DNA of 64,000 nt, taken from an uncultured Lachnospiraceae bacterium. GTDB taxonomy: Bacteria > Bacillota > Clostridia > Lachnospirales > Lachnospiraceae. A program made the position numbers and the translations under genes. Shown one piece after another: positions 53,879 through 62,649 of the stretch (position 1 is its first letter; each line of letters opens with the position of its first letter). The stretch covers positions 1 to 64,000 of the forward strand of contig CATLGW010000001.1 of the NCBI GenBank assembly GCA_949948715.1, written 5' to 3'. Below the pieces are notes generated by a model, which was not told the origin of the DNA, did not search any database, and worked only from the letters and a program-made list of their open reading frames with translations.

Positions 53879-54769
53879 ATGGACCGTAAAATGGGTAACT
53901 GGTATGTAAAATACCGGATAGGTCAAGGAAGCTGGAAAAGCCTGGATGCGGATAACAGACGTTTCTGGTATGCGGATCCCATGCTTTTTGTGCATGAAGA
54001 CAGGACATATTTGTTTACAGAGGCCTTTGACCGCGTCTGGCAAAAGGGAAAACTGGCGGTTTCAGTATTGCGGGAGGACGGGGAATTTTCGACTCCGAAG
54101 GTTGTTATGAATTTGCCCTATCATCTTTCCTATCCGTGTGTTTTTTCTGCCCAAGGCGGGATTTATATGATTCCGGAAACCTCGCAAAACCGCACGCTGG
54201 AATTGTGGGAATGCGTTTCCGGAGACATGGGGCGGTGGGTAAGAAAAAAGATTTTGCTGCGAGGGGTGAAATATTCGGATTCTACCGTGCTCTGTTGTGG
54301 GGAGGACGATAACTGTTACATTTTCTGCTATCTTGAGGACGGGGGGCGATACGAAACGGACGTTTACAGGCTTAACCTGGAACGCTTCAGTGTGGAAAAA
54401 AGCTTTACTGTGCACCATAAGGAAAACGGTTTTCGACCGGCGGGTAATTTCTTTTACAGTAAAGAGGGGAAGACGTTTCGTCCGCTGCAGTACAATGTCG
54501 AGACTTACGGTGAGTATATTCGAATTTATGAGATGGACTCCTTCCGGCCGTTTTCGGAGCATTTGGTTCGGGAGGTCAGAATATCCGACTTGACGGGAAT
54601 AGCCTGGGAAGGGGCATGCAGAACGCATACTTTGGGATGCGAGGGGCAGGTGACCGTGGTTGATTTCCTGGTGGAGAAGGATGCTCCCATACAAAAGGCT
54701 TTTTTTCTGATCAGAAGGATGAGAAATCTTTATTATAAAATAAAAAACGGTGAGAGAATAAGAAAATGA
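53879..54769 (+). CDS. Beta-propeller protein resembling the GINT1 N-terminal/GH43-like domain
   Basis: 296 residues, no membrane segment. Repeated beta-blade patterns: WYADPMLFVHEDRTYLFTEA, YPCVFSAQGGIYMIPETSQN, KYSDSTVLCCGEDDNCYIFC and RPAGNFFYSKEGKTFRPLQY. The D-P and E motifs recall five-bladed GH43/GH32-like propellers and the N-terminal domain of plant glucosamine inositolphosphorylceramide transferase, seen in bacterial glycan loci. It may be a transferase accessory or a glycan-acting enzyme. Overlaps the next gene by 4 bp (ATGA). Confidence 0.65.
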   Translation: MDRKMGNWYVKYRIGQGSWKSLDADNRRFWYADPMLFVHEDRTYLFTEAFDRVWQKGKLAVSVLREDGEFSTPKVVMNLPYHLSYPCVFSAQGGIYMIPETSQNRTLELWECVSGDMGRWVRKKILLRGVKYSDSTVLCCGEDDNCYIFCYLEDGGRYETDVYRLNLERFSVEKSFTVHHKENGFRPAGNFFYSKEGKTFRPLQYNVETYGEYIRIYEMDSFRPFSEHLVREVRISDLTGIAWEGACRTHTLGCEGQVTVVDFLVEKDAPIQKAFFLIRRMRNLYYKIKNGERIRK

Positions 54770-55932
54770 TTAAGAACGTGAGACTAAAAAGGATACTGAC
54801 AAACACATTGTTTCGGGGGTTTTCCGTCGTCAACCGGTGGGTCCGTAAGCGTGACGATATGGTGCTGTTGTACAGCAATATGGGTTTTCGGGATAATGTC
54901 GCCTATATTTATGACTATATGATCGAGCAGGGTTATCACTCAAAATATCGGATGATACGCTGCCAAAACGAGAAATTTTCAGGGGAGCTGCCGCCGAATG
55001 TCAAGGTGATCGGCAATGTCAGGGGAATATTATCCTATTTTAGGGCGGGGCATGTGTTTTATGCTTTTGGAAAGCTTCCCATATATCCGTCAAAGGGCCA
55101 GAAGGTAGTTCAAATGTGGCATGGTTCTCCGTTTAAAGGATGGGACAGGACGCAGGAACAGGAGATGACAGGGAATTATAAAAAATCCTTTTATACCGAT
55201 TGCCTGGTTACATCCGAATGCTTTTCTGAGATCTATGCCAAAATGTTTGACTGCGGGTTAGAGCGGATTTCTGTCTGCGGCCAGCCGAGAACGGACGTAA
55301 TGGCAAATCCGTATCCCGACGATGAGCTGAAAGGGAAGGGAAATAAGTTGATTTTATGGATGCCCACCTTCAGAAAGTCAAAAAAGCTGGGATATAATGA
55401 TGTGGAGGAAGACGGCGCGGGCCTCCTTCCCGTTGTGAGGAAGGGAGAACTGGCGTCTCTCAACGAGGTATTGCGGCAAAACAATGTAAAGCTTATGGTA
55501 AAGCTGCATCCCATGCAGGATCTGGACGAATACAAAAAATCTGAACACAGTAATATCAGCATTTTGAGTCATCAGGATTTTCTGGAGAGCCATCTGGAAT
55601 TGTATCGTCTTTTGGGGAGCGCAGATGCACTCATAACCGATTATTCATCGGTCTTTTATGATTTCATGCTGATGGACCGGCCGATTGCCTTTACGGTGGA
55701 TGATTTTGAAGAGTATAAGGACCATCGGGGATTTGCCGTGAAGGACCCTGATTATTATCGGACCGGACCTAAGTTAAAGGACTATGAAGATGTTGCGGCT
55801 TTTGTTCGCAGCGTATCTGCCGGACAGGACGAGTGGCGGGAGAGGAGAGGAAAGGTAAACGAGGAGGTTAATGTTTACCGTGATTTTGAAAACAGGAGGA
55901 GAGCCCTGGAAATCGGCGGAGTCAGTATGTGA
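54766..55932 (+). CDS. CDP-glycerol glycerophosphotransferase family protein (TagB/TagF type)
   Basis: 388 residues. VVQMWHGSPFKGWDRT, LVTSECFSEIYAKMF, VCGQPRTDVM and LITDYSSVFYDFMLMDRPIA match the Glyphos_transf family, which adds glycerol-phosphate or ribitol-phosphate from CDP donors to glycan or teichoic acid. Length agrees with single-domain TagB-type primases. The IspD/TarI-type gene next door may supply its CDP donor. Confidence 0.9.
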   Translation: MIKNVRLKRILTNTLFRGFSVVNRWVRKRDDMVLLYSNMGFRDNVAYIYDYMIEQGYHSKYRMIRCQNEKFSGELPPNVKVIGNVRGILSYFRAGHVFYAFGKLPIYPSKGQKVVQMWHGSPFKGWDRTQEQEMTGNYKKSFYTDCLVTSECFSEIYAKMFDCGLERISVCGQPRTDVMANPYPDDELKGKGNKLILWMPTFRKSKKLGYNDVEEDGAGLLPVVRKGELASLNEVLRQNNVKLMVKLHPMQDLDEYKKSEHSNISILSHQDFLESHLELYRLLGSADALITDYSSVFYDFMLMDRPIAFTVDDFEEYKDHRGFAVKDPDYYRTGPKLKDYEDVAAFVRSVSAGQDEWRERRGKVNEEVNVYRDFENRRRALEIGGVSM

Positions 55933-56003
55933 TGGAAGAATCGCGGGGCAGAGGGAGTAAATTTCAGCCGCAGGTGACGGCGGCAGATGTGGGGAGGCAG
56001 GAA

Positions 56004-56720
56004 ATGAATGTAGCTGTTATTATTGCCGGCGGGTCCGGCCATCGCATGGGACAGGAGATCCCCAAGCAGTTTATAAATGTCTATGACAAACCTGTTTTGA
56101 TGTATACTCTGGAGAGCTTTCAGGAGCATCCCATGATCGACGCCATAGAGGTGGTATGTATAGACGGATGGCATGATATTCTGTGGGCGTACGCAAAACA
56201 GTTTAATATTACCAAGTTAAAGTGGGTGGTTTCCGGAGGCAATTCCAGCCAGGAATCCATCAGAAACGGAGTGTACTGTCTGGAGGATAAGTGTGGGGCG
56301 CAGGACACTGTCGTAATACACGACGGGATCAGGCCCCTTGTGGACGCCACGGTATTGTCCGACGTGATTATAAAATGTCAGAAGTACGGGAACGCAGTGA
56401 CCTCTCTGCCGTATAATGAACAGATTTTTGTAGTGGACGACGAGCTTTCCACGGTGGAGTATATTCCCAGGGAAAGGCTGAGGCGTGTGTCTACGCCTCA
56501 GGCCTACAGGTTCGGGAGACTGCTCGCCGCTTACCGTGAAGCTTTTGAGAAGGGAATCGGCATACAAGGTTCCGCTTATACAAATACCATGATGGTTGAA
56601 TTAGGCGAGAGACTGTATTTCGCGGCGGGATCCGACAAAAATATTAAATTGACTACCAGAGATGATCTTGAACTGTTCAAGGCTTATTTGAAGATGGACA
56701 AAAACAGTTGGATGAAGTGA
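56004..56720 (+). CDS. IspD/TarI-type cytidylyltransferase
   Basis: 238 residues. NVAVIIAGGSGHRMGQEIPK begins the nucleotide-binding site and is followed by the PKQF motif; VVIHDGIRPLVD and RRVSTPQAYRF are further family blocks. ATG 56004 is chosen because GGGGAGG precedes it and the domain starts at residue 2; GTG 55929 would overlap the preceding gene. IspD makes CDP-methylerythritol, TarI makes CDP-ribitol. The capsule context and TagB-like neighbour favour an alditol-phosphate substrate, but no TarJ-type reductase is seen. Confidence 0.87.
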   Translation: MNVAVIIAGGSGHRMGQEIPKQFINVYDKPVLMYTLESFQEHPMIDAIEVVCIDGWHDILWAYAKQFNITKLKWVVSGGNSSQESIRNGVYCLEDKCGAQDTVVIHDGIRPLVDATVLSDVIIKCQKYGNAVTSLPYNEQIFVVDDELSTVEYIPRERLRRVSTPQAYRFGRLLAAYREAFEKGIGIQGSAYTNTMMVELGERLYFAAGSDKNIKLTTRDDLELFKAYLKMDKNSWMK

Positions 56721-56725
56721 GCGTG

Positions 56726-57745
56726 ATGAGGTTGTCGGAGACAAAATTCAGAGACGGTACTCTTGATGTATTGAAGGGGATCGGTATTTTTTTGATGGTA
56801 TTTGACCATGTGGGCTGGGGGAATGTCTGTCATACCTACATCCAGTCCTTTCATATGCCACTGTTCTTTATAGTAAGCGGATATTTGTGGAGAGAGCGGA
56901 CCGCAAAGGAGACTTTTCAAAAGAGATTTCGTTCCCTTATGGTGCCCTATTTTTCTTTTGGGGGCTTGTATTTTTGTTGGAAGGCTGCCGGCATATGGGG
57001 GGATACGGCAGGCATTGTGGATGCCTTAAGGGCGATTCTTTTGTTTCCCACAGACTTGGAACATATGTCGGCGCCTGCCTTGTGGTTCTTGCCATGTATG
57101 CTGTGGACGGATTTGCTGTACACTTTTCTGGCCGGGAGATGGCGGGACAGAAGAATACGCGGCATAGCGGTTTTTTCAATCGCTGCAATGGGATGTGTAT
57201 ATTCCTGTCTGGAATTGCCGGTGCTGCCCTGGGCAATGGAGCCGGTGGCTACGGCGCTGTTTTTCTGGTTTGTGGGGGATTTAATAAAGGGACATGAGAG
57301 CTGGAAATGTGACGTATTGGCATTAAGGCCCTGCTGGTTCGTGGCAGCATTTCTTTTCAGCGTGGCCGCGGCATTTGTAAATCCCTGTGTGGATATGAGG
57401 TCTGCCCGTTATTGCGTGGCTCCTTTATATCTGCTGAACGGTGTGTTTGGGACCGTGGTATATTGGAATATCTCCCGGATGCTGCACAAAAGCTCCCGCA
57501 AAGTGTTGGCGATCCTGTGTCAGGGAGCCAAATATCTCAGTGTACATTCCATGGCTTTTATCTGTATGAATCAGCCGGGTATATTTGTCTGCAGAGCGGT
57601 AATCGGAGCCTGGATTTTGGGGGAGGGGATTCTCTATAAGATATTGACTAAGGGAATGGTATTCGTGGGAAGCATGGCAGTCTGCATATTGGGCAACTGC
57701 GTTCTGAGCCGGTCCAAGGGCAGGTTTATGCTGGGGAAACGATGA
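56726..57745 (+). CDS. Acyltransferase family 3 membrane protein
   Basis: 339 residues, about 10 membrane segments. GTLDVLKGIGIFLMVFDHVG with the catalytic His region, then IQSFHMPLFFIVSGYLWRER. ATG 56726 is preferred over the in-frame TTG at 56708. Fucose 4-O-acetylase-like branch of the family. Lies 5 bp after the cytidylyltransferase gene. Confidence 0.83.
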   Translation: MRLSETKFRDGTLDVLKGIGIFLMVFDHVGWGNVCHTYIQSFHMPLFFIVSGYLWRERTAKETFQKRFRSLMVPYFSFGGLYFCWKAAGIWGDTAGIVDALRAILLFPTDLEHMSAPALWFLPCMLWTDLLYTFLAGRWRDRRIRGIAVFSIAAMGCVYSCLELPVLPWAMEPVATALFFWFVGDLIKGHESWKCDVLALRPCWFVAAFLFSVAAAFVNPCVDMRSARYCVAPLYLLNGVFGTVVYWNISRMLHKSSRKVLAILCQGAKYLSVHSMAFICMNQPGIFVCRAVIGAWILGEGILYKILTKGMVFVGSMAVCILGNCVLSRSKGRFMLGKR

Positions 57746-57775
57746 GTGAGTTTCAGGGGCAGGAAGGGAGACAGG

Positions 57776-58840
57776 ATGATACATAACAGTTTATATTTGG
57801 AGGATGTGAGGTTCACGGCGGGGCTTGCTTTGCCATGGGATAAGCTTGAGGGAAAGGAGGTTCTGATCACAGGCGCCAGCGGACTGGTGGGAAGCTATCT
57901 CACCGATGTGCTTATGTATCGGAATCTCCATGACGATATGAATTGCATGATTTATGCGGTGGGAAGAGACGGAGAAAAGGCAAAGCAGCGTTTTTCCGCG
58001 TATTGGGATACAAAATGGTTCCGATTTATATCTCACGATATCAATATGCCTCTGGAAACTGACGGCCCGGAAAGGGTGTCGTATGTCCTGCACATGGCCA
58101 GCAATACGCATCCCGTGGCGTACGCAACGGATCCCATAGGCACGATTACCGCAAATATCATAGGCACAAATTATTTGCTGGAATTTGCCGTGGAGCATAA
58201 CGCCCAAAGGTTTATTTTTGCTTCCTCCAATGAGGTATACGGTGAAAACAGAGGGGACGCGGAGGTTTTTGACGAACGCTACTGCGGGTATATCGACTGC
58301 AACACATTGAGAGCCGGATATCCTGAGAGCAAAAGGTGCGGGGAAGCGCTCTGTCAGGCTTTCAAAGAGCAAAGGGGACTGAATATTGTAATCCCGCGTC
58401 TCACCCGATCTTATGGGCCTACAATGCTGATGTCGGACACAAAGGCAATCTCCCAGTTTATCCGAAAGGGTATGGCGGGGGAAGATATTGTCTTAAAGAG
58501 CGCCGGAACACAGTACTATTCATATACTTATGTGGCGGATGCGGTCTCAGGTCTGCTGACGGTGCTGCTTTCGGGGGAGAACGGAGAGGCGTACAATATT
58601 GCGGACGAGGCTTCTGACATAATGCTGAAGGATCTGGCGGCATTGATTGCCGGGCTGGCGGGGACAAGGGTGGTATTCGAACTTCCGGATGAGGTGGAGA
58701 GGGCAGGATACAGCACTGCCACAAAGGCGAGGCTCGACGGGAGGAAGCTGAAAGAGTTGGGGTGGAGCGCCCGGTACGATATCAAAAGCGGTATGGAGAG
58801 AAATCTCCAAATACTCAAAACGGAGAGAGGAAATTTGTGA
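57776..58840 (+). CDS. NAD-dependent epimerase/dehydratase
   Basis: 354 residues. A 28-residue N-terminal extension (IHNSLYLEDVRFTAGLALPW) precedes VLITGASGLVGSYLTDVL. FASSNEVYGENRG and YPESKRCGEALC (Tyr-x-x-x-Lys) mark the active site. The family includes UDP-glucuronate decarboxylase- and dTDP-glucose dehydratase-like enzymes, with the N-terminal extension seen in a capsule-associated subgroup. ATG 57776 with GGAAGGGAG upstream. In the CDP-alditol group of genes it may act on a nucleotide-bound or phosphorylated alditol; not shown. Confidence 0.85.
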   Translation: MIHNSLYLEDVRFTAGLALPWDKLEGKEVLITGASGLVGSYLTDVLMYRNLHDDMNCMIYAVGRDGEKAKQRFSAYWDTKWFRFISHDINMPLETDGPERVSYVLHMASNTHPVAYATDPIGTITANIIGTNYLLEFAVEHNAQRFIFASSNEVYGENRGDAEVFDERYCGYIDCNTLRAGYPESKRCGEALCQAFKEQRGLNIVIPRLTRSYGPTMLMSDTKAISQFIRKGMAGEDIVLKSAGTQYYSYTYVADAVSGLLTVLLSGENGEAYNIADEASDIMLKDLAALIAGLAGTRVVFELPDEVERAGYSTATKARLDGRKLKELGWSARYDIKSGMERNLQILKTERGNL

Positions 58841-58841
58841 T

Positions 58842-60410
58842 ATGGCACAGGGTATATCAAAATATAAAAGAGGAATCCTGCTGTATCTATTATTACTGCT
58901 TATAGGAATCGCAGGGATTGCGTGTAAGAAAAATTTTCATTTGGATGAGATTTTGACCTATGGGCTGTCAAATGATGCGGGGCTTACAGGGTCGATTCAT
59001 CCCAAGTCGGCTCCCTATACTTATATGCCGGCTATACAGGCGTATAAGGAATTTATGACGGTCCAGGAGAGCGCCCGCTTTAACTTAAAAAATGTCTGGC
59101 GCTTACAGGCTTCCGATGTTCATCCGCCCTTTTATTATGTGATCATACATCTGATTTCTTCTTTTTTTGTCAATTCATGCAGCAAATGGATTGGGGGTAG
59201 TGTAAATGTCGTATTTATGCTGCTTACTTTCTGGATGTTCCGCAAAATTTTATTTCTGTTTTATGATGACAGAAAAGAAAACAATTTGATGAGTTTGTTG
59301 TTTATTTTACTTGCGGGAATGATAAACGCAACCGTCTTTTTGAGAATGTATATCATGGTTATGTTTCTGGTTACCTGGTGTACGTGGTGGTTTTTAAGTC
59401 ACATTGGCAAAAAACTTTCCTGGAAGTTTTTTGCCGGAATTACAATTATTGCTTTTGTCGGGGCGTTGACGCATTATTACTTTTTACTATATCTCTTTTT
59501 TATCAGCATTTTTTGGGGAATATATCTGGCGCTTGGGAAGCGCTTCCTGGATGCGGCAAAATATATCGTTTCAATGTGTATTGCCGGAACCGGATCCTGG
59601 ATTGTATTCCCGGCGATGATAGAGCATATTTTTCTGGGAGGATACAGAGGAGCCCAGTCCTTTGAGAACTTTAGGGGGAGTATTGCTGTCTATTGGCAGA
59701 GAGTGAGAGAATTTTTTGGGCTGCTTGATATGGATTTGTTTGGCGGAAGTCTTGCAGTGTTTTTTTGTGTGGGATTATTTCTTTTTTTCTCAGGGGGAAT
59801 CATACGCCAGTACAGACAGATGCCGTATGACAGAAAATGGAGTTGGATTTTGCTGGGAGGTCCGTTTCTTTGTTATTTTCTGTTGGTTGCCAAGATTGCA
59901 GTGTTTATTACAGAAAGATATATGCACCCTATATATGCTGTGTCAGTAGCTTTTTTTCTGTTATCCATAAAGGGTATTCTGAACGGGGAAGCCGTCAGTC
60001 ATCTGAAAAAGATTCTCTTTGCGTTTGTTTTGGGAATCATACTGTTCAACAGTTGGAAGAATGCAAAATTTCCGGCATTATATTTGGGGACGGTTGAAGT
60101 GTTGGACCGGGCGGCAGCCTATCAGGATGTGGACTGCTTGTATGTTTATGGGGGAGCCCTATGGAAAATGAATGCAAATTATGTGGAGATGCAGAATTAC
60201 AGAAGTGTTACTTTTTTTGAGGATGGCGTGGAAGGGTTAGCGGAAATGCAGGATTTGTGTGGGAGGAATGAATTTGTTTTATATGTGGCGGATTGCAATG
60301 CGGAGGAAATAATCGGACGGATTATGGAATTATGCCCACAAATCACAGGTTATGAAAAAATAGGAAGCATCGGATATTCGGTTTCCTTTCATCTATTTGG
60401 TGATATATAA
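58842..60410 (+). CDS. GT-C-type membrane glycosyltransferase (GT39/PMT_2-like)
   Basis: 522 residues, 11-13 membrane segments. NFHLDEILTYGLS (Asp35-Glu36) is in the first external loop, and SDVHPPFYYVI (Asp92) in the second acidic motif, as in GT-C enzymes that take sugars from polyprenyl-phosphate. ITERYMHPIYAVSVAFFLL lies later. Likely adds a side-chain sugar outside the membrane. Last gene of the glycan locus, 1 bp after the epimerase gene. The following 193 bp hold no supported gene. Confidence 0.75.
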   Translation: MAQGISKYKRGILLYLLLLLIGIAGIACKKNFHLDEILTYGLSNDAGLTGSIHPKSAPYTYMPAIQAYKEFMTVQESARFNLKNVWRLQASDVHPPFYYVIIHLISSFFVNSCSKWIGGSVNVVFMLLTFWMFRKILFLFYDDRKENNLMSLLFILLAGMINATVFLRMYIMVMFLVTWCTWWFLSHIGKKLSWKFFAGITIIAFVGALTHYYFLLYLFFISIFWGIYLALGKRFLDAAKYIVSMCIAGTGSWIVFPAMIEHIFLGGYRGAQSFENFRGSIAVYWQRVREFFGLLDMDLFGGSLAVFFCVGLFLFFSGGIIRQYRQMPYDRKWSWILLGGPFLCYFLLVAKIAVFITERYMHPIYAVSVAFFLLSIKGILNGEAVSHLKKILFAFVLGIILFNSWKNAKFPALYLGTVEVLDRAAAYQDVDCLYVYGGALWKMNANYVEMQNYRSVTFFEDGVEGLAEMQDLCGRNEFVLYVADCNAEEIIGRIMELCPQITGYEKIGSIGYSVSFHLFGDI

Positions 60411-60603
60411 CCAAAACCAACTATAAAATGCCCAAATATTTTACAGACGGATATCGGGTCTATCATACGGTTGAAATACCAACATAGATATGGATGAAAA
60501 ATATGTTCCGGCAGCGCTTTGGGAGTCGGAAAAGGGAGCTGTCGCGGATGCAGGGGCAGGGAGAAGCGAACAGCGGTTTTGCTGAAAAAGGGGCGGCATA
60601 CAA

Positions 60604-62511
60604 ATGAAAACGGTTATAATTGTGGTAATAGCGGCATGTTTCTTTATAGTTGTGGTTTCGGGGATTATCCGTATCATAGAACATATCAGGCGGGGAGAGC
60701 CCTGGAGCGCCGTGGCGGCGGGAATTAAAACGGGGGTTGTGTCTGTTGCTGGGACGATTCTCATCAATCTGGCGTCCAGTTATATGTACGACGCCTTAAC
60801 TCCCGTATCTTGTCCTTCGGATACCAAAACGGACACCGGTATCACTTCCACGGGCCCTGGGGAGGATGGGTCTGACCCGTCTTCGGCAGACCGGGAGGAT
60901 GGGTCTGAGCCGCCTTCGGCAGATCGGGAGGAGGCGTCAAGGGAGTCCGTCCCCGAGACGGATAAGACGGCGGAGACGCTGGAGGAACAGACAGCTTCCG
61001 CGGAGAGAAGTTCAGGGAACGAATCGGGGAAAAAGGAAAGCGAAGAAAAAGACTCCAAGGCTCCCGAGCCGTCGCCGGAGGATATTACCGGGAAGACCTC
61101 TGTCGACGGAACCATAGATGAAAGGGGACAAAAAAATCTTTACAGATATACGGCCCCGGTAAGCGGAGTTTACCGCTTTGACTCCGATTTGAGCGCCGGG
61201 GGCCAAGTGTGTATCCGCATCAGCGGCGAGAACGGGGTGTCCGTCAGTTATGGGACAAATGGCCTGACCATAAATTTGGAGGCCGGGAAGACCTACGTAC
61301 TGGGGGTGGAGTATCGTAACGGTCCCTGCAGCTACACGGTTAACATCGGGACGCCTGTCCCGGTCAGTGATATTACCGGCAGTTCCTATGTGTATGGCAG
61401 TATCGCTTATCGGGATCAGAGAGACGAGTACCGCTATACGGCTCCCACGGAGGGAACCTATCGCTTTGATTCCGATTTGAGCGCCGGTGGTCAAGTGTGT
61501 ATCCGCGTCAGCGGCGAGAACGGGGTGTCCGTCGATTACGGGACAAATGGCCTGACCCTGGATTTGGAGGCCGGAAAGACCTATATTTTGAGTGTGGAAT
61601 ATCGAAACGGCCCATGTGATTATGCCGTATCCATCGGTGTCCCCATATCGGTGGAGGATGTTTCCGGGAGTGCGTCTGTTTCAGGAGCCATAACCTTTCA
61701 GGACCAAAAGGACAGATACCGATATACCGCGTCCGTCAGCGGAACTTATCGTTTTGACGCAGTTGTGGACGCGGGTGCGCAGGTGTGTGTCCGGGTCAGC
61801 GGCGAGAACGGTTCGTCCTTAAGTTACGGAACAAACGGCCTGACGATGGATCTGGAGGCCGGAAAAACATATGTTTTGGGAGTGGAATATCGAGGGGGAA
61901 CCAGCGGCTATACGGTCAATATCGGCGCGCCCATTGCCGTCAGTGACATAACGGGGGCTTTGCTTGTTTCAGGCCGCATTTCCTATCAGGACCAGAAGGA
62001 CCGATATCGGTTTACCGCCCTGACCGGGGGGACTTATCGATTTGACGCGGGCCTGGATGCCGGAGTGAATGTGAGACTGCGGATCAGCGGCGAGAACGGT
62101 TCGTCCCTAAGTTACGGGACAAACGGCCTGACGATGGATCTGGAGGCCGGAAAAACATACATTTTGAGCGTGGAATATCGAAACGGATTCAGCGATTATG
62201 GGGTTGGTATCGGTATTCCGTCTGAGATAGGTGAAATCACGGGGCAAGAGTCCGTCTTGGGCAGCATTACCTATCAGGACCAGAAGAATCAGTACTATTA
62301 CACCGCGCCGGTCAGCGGGAAATACTCGTTTACGGCAAATCTGAGCGAGGGCGAGACGGTGAGACTGCGTGTCAGCGGCGAGAACGGGGAGTCCCTGTCC
62401 TATGGGACCAATTCATTGACGGTGGACTTAGAGGCCGGCAAAAGGTATATTTTAGGAGTGGAATACAAAGGCTGTCTCTGCGGCTACGAGGTGGCCATAG
62501 GATACGAATGA
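60604..62511 (+). CDS. Membrane-anchored protein with five 96-residue repeats
   Basis: 635 residues. Two hydrophobic segments (about 4-24 and 44-62), then a low-complexity Asp/Ser/Glu-rich stalk (about 75-158, with GSDPSSADRED and GSEPPSADREE) and five tandem repeats starting at residues 160, 256, 352, 448 and 544, exactly 96 residues apart. Each contains (Y)RYTAP-SG-YRFD, SGENG-S-SYGTNGLT, LEAGKTY-L-VEY, resembling bacterial pre-peptidase C-terminal (PPC)-type beta-sandwich domains in pattern. Probably surface exposed. No enzymatic motif seen. Start ATG 60604 with AGGGGCGG upstream. Confidence 0.75.
   Translation: MKTVIIVVIAACFFIVVVSGIIRIIEHIRRGEPWSAVAAGIKTGVVSVAGTILINLASSYMYDALTPVSCPSDTKTDTGITSTGPGEDGSDPSSADREDGSEPPSADREEASRESVPETDKTAETLEEQTASAERSSGNESGKKESEEKDSKAPEPSPEDITGKTSVDGTIDERGQKNLYRYTAPVSGVYRFDSDLSAGGQVCIRISGENGVSVSYGTNGLTINLEAGKTYVLGVEYRNGPCSYTVNIGTPVPVSDITGSSYVYGSIAYRDQRDEYRYTAPTEGTYRFDSDLSAGGQVCIRVSGENGVSVDYGTNGLTLDLEAGKTYILSVEYRNGPCDYAVSIGVPISVEDVSGSASVSGAITFQDQKDRYRYTASVSGTYRFDAVVDAGAQVCVRVSGENGSSLSYGTNGLTMDLEAGKTYVLGVEYRGGTSGYTVNIGAPIAVSDITGALLVSGRISYQDQKDRYRFTALTGGTYRFDAGLDAGVNVRLRISGENGSSLSYGTNGLTMDLEAGKTYILSVEYRNGFSDYGVGIGIPSEIGEITGQESVLGSITYQDQKNQYYYTAPVSGKYSFTANLSEGETVRLRVSGENGESLSYGTNSLTVDLEAGKRYILGVEYKGCLCGYEVAIGYE
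61081..62508 (+). repeat. Five tandem 288-bp coding repeats
   Basis: Units start at 61081, 61369, 61657, 61945 and 62233 with no length change, the last being 276 bp before the stop. Units 1 and 2 share almost identical middle segments, and so do units 3 and 4, suggesting duplication of a pair or recent conversion. Confidence 0.85.
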
Positions 62512-62576
62512 CAGGGCGAAAAGAATTGTTTGTTTTCCGGTTTACAGGATATTTATGGCAGGGCTTCCCATATTCT

Positions 62577-62605
62577 TTGACTTCTCCCCTCATTTATGGC
62601 ATAAT
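62577..62605 (+). promoter_or_regulatory. Promoter of the Wzz-like gene
   Basis: TTGACT (62577-62582), 17 bp, CATAAT (62600-62605), 44 bp before the GTG start at 62650. Confidence 0.65.
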
Positions 62606-62649
62606 AGACCCAGACTTTTAAACATACTAAATACGGGAGGAACGCGGTA

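Noticed and set aside
60411-60603. Open frame of 31 codons (60490-60585) in the gap before the repeat protein
   Set aside because: Short, with no ribosome-binding site and no family; nothing else supported in this gap.
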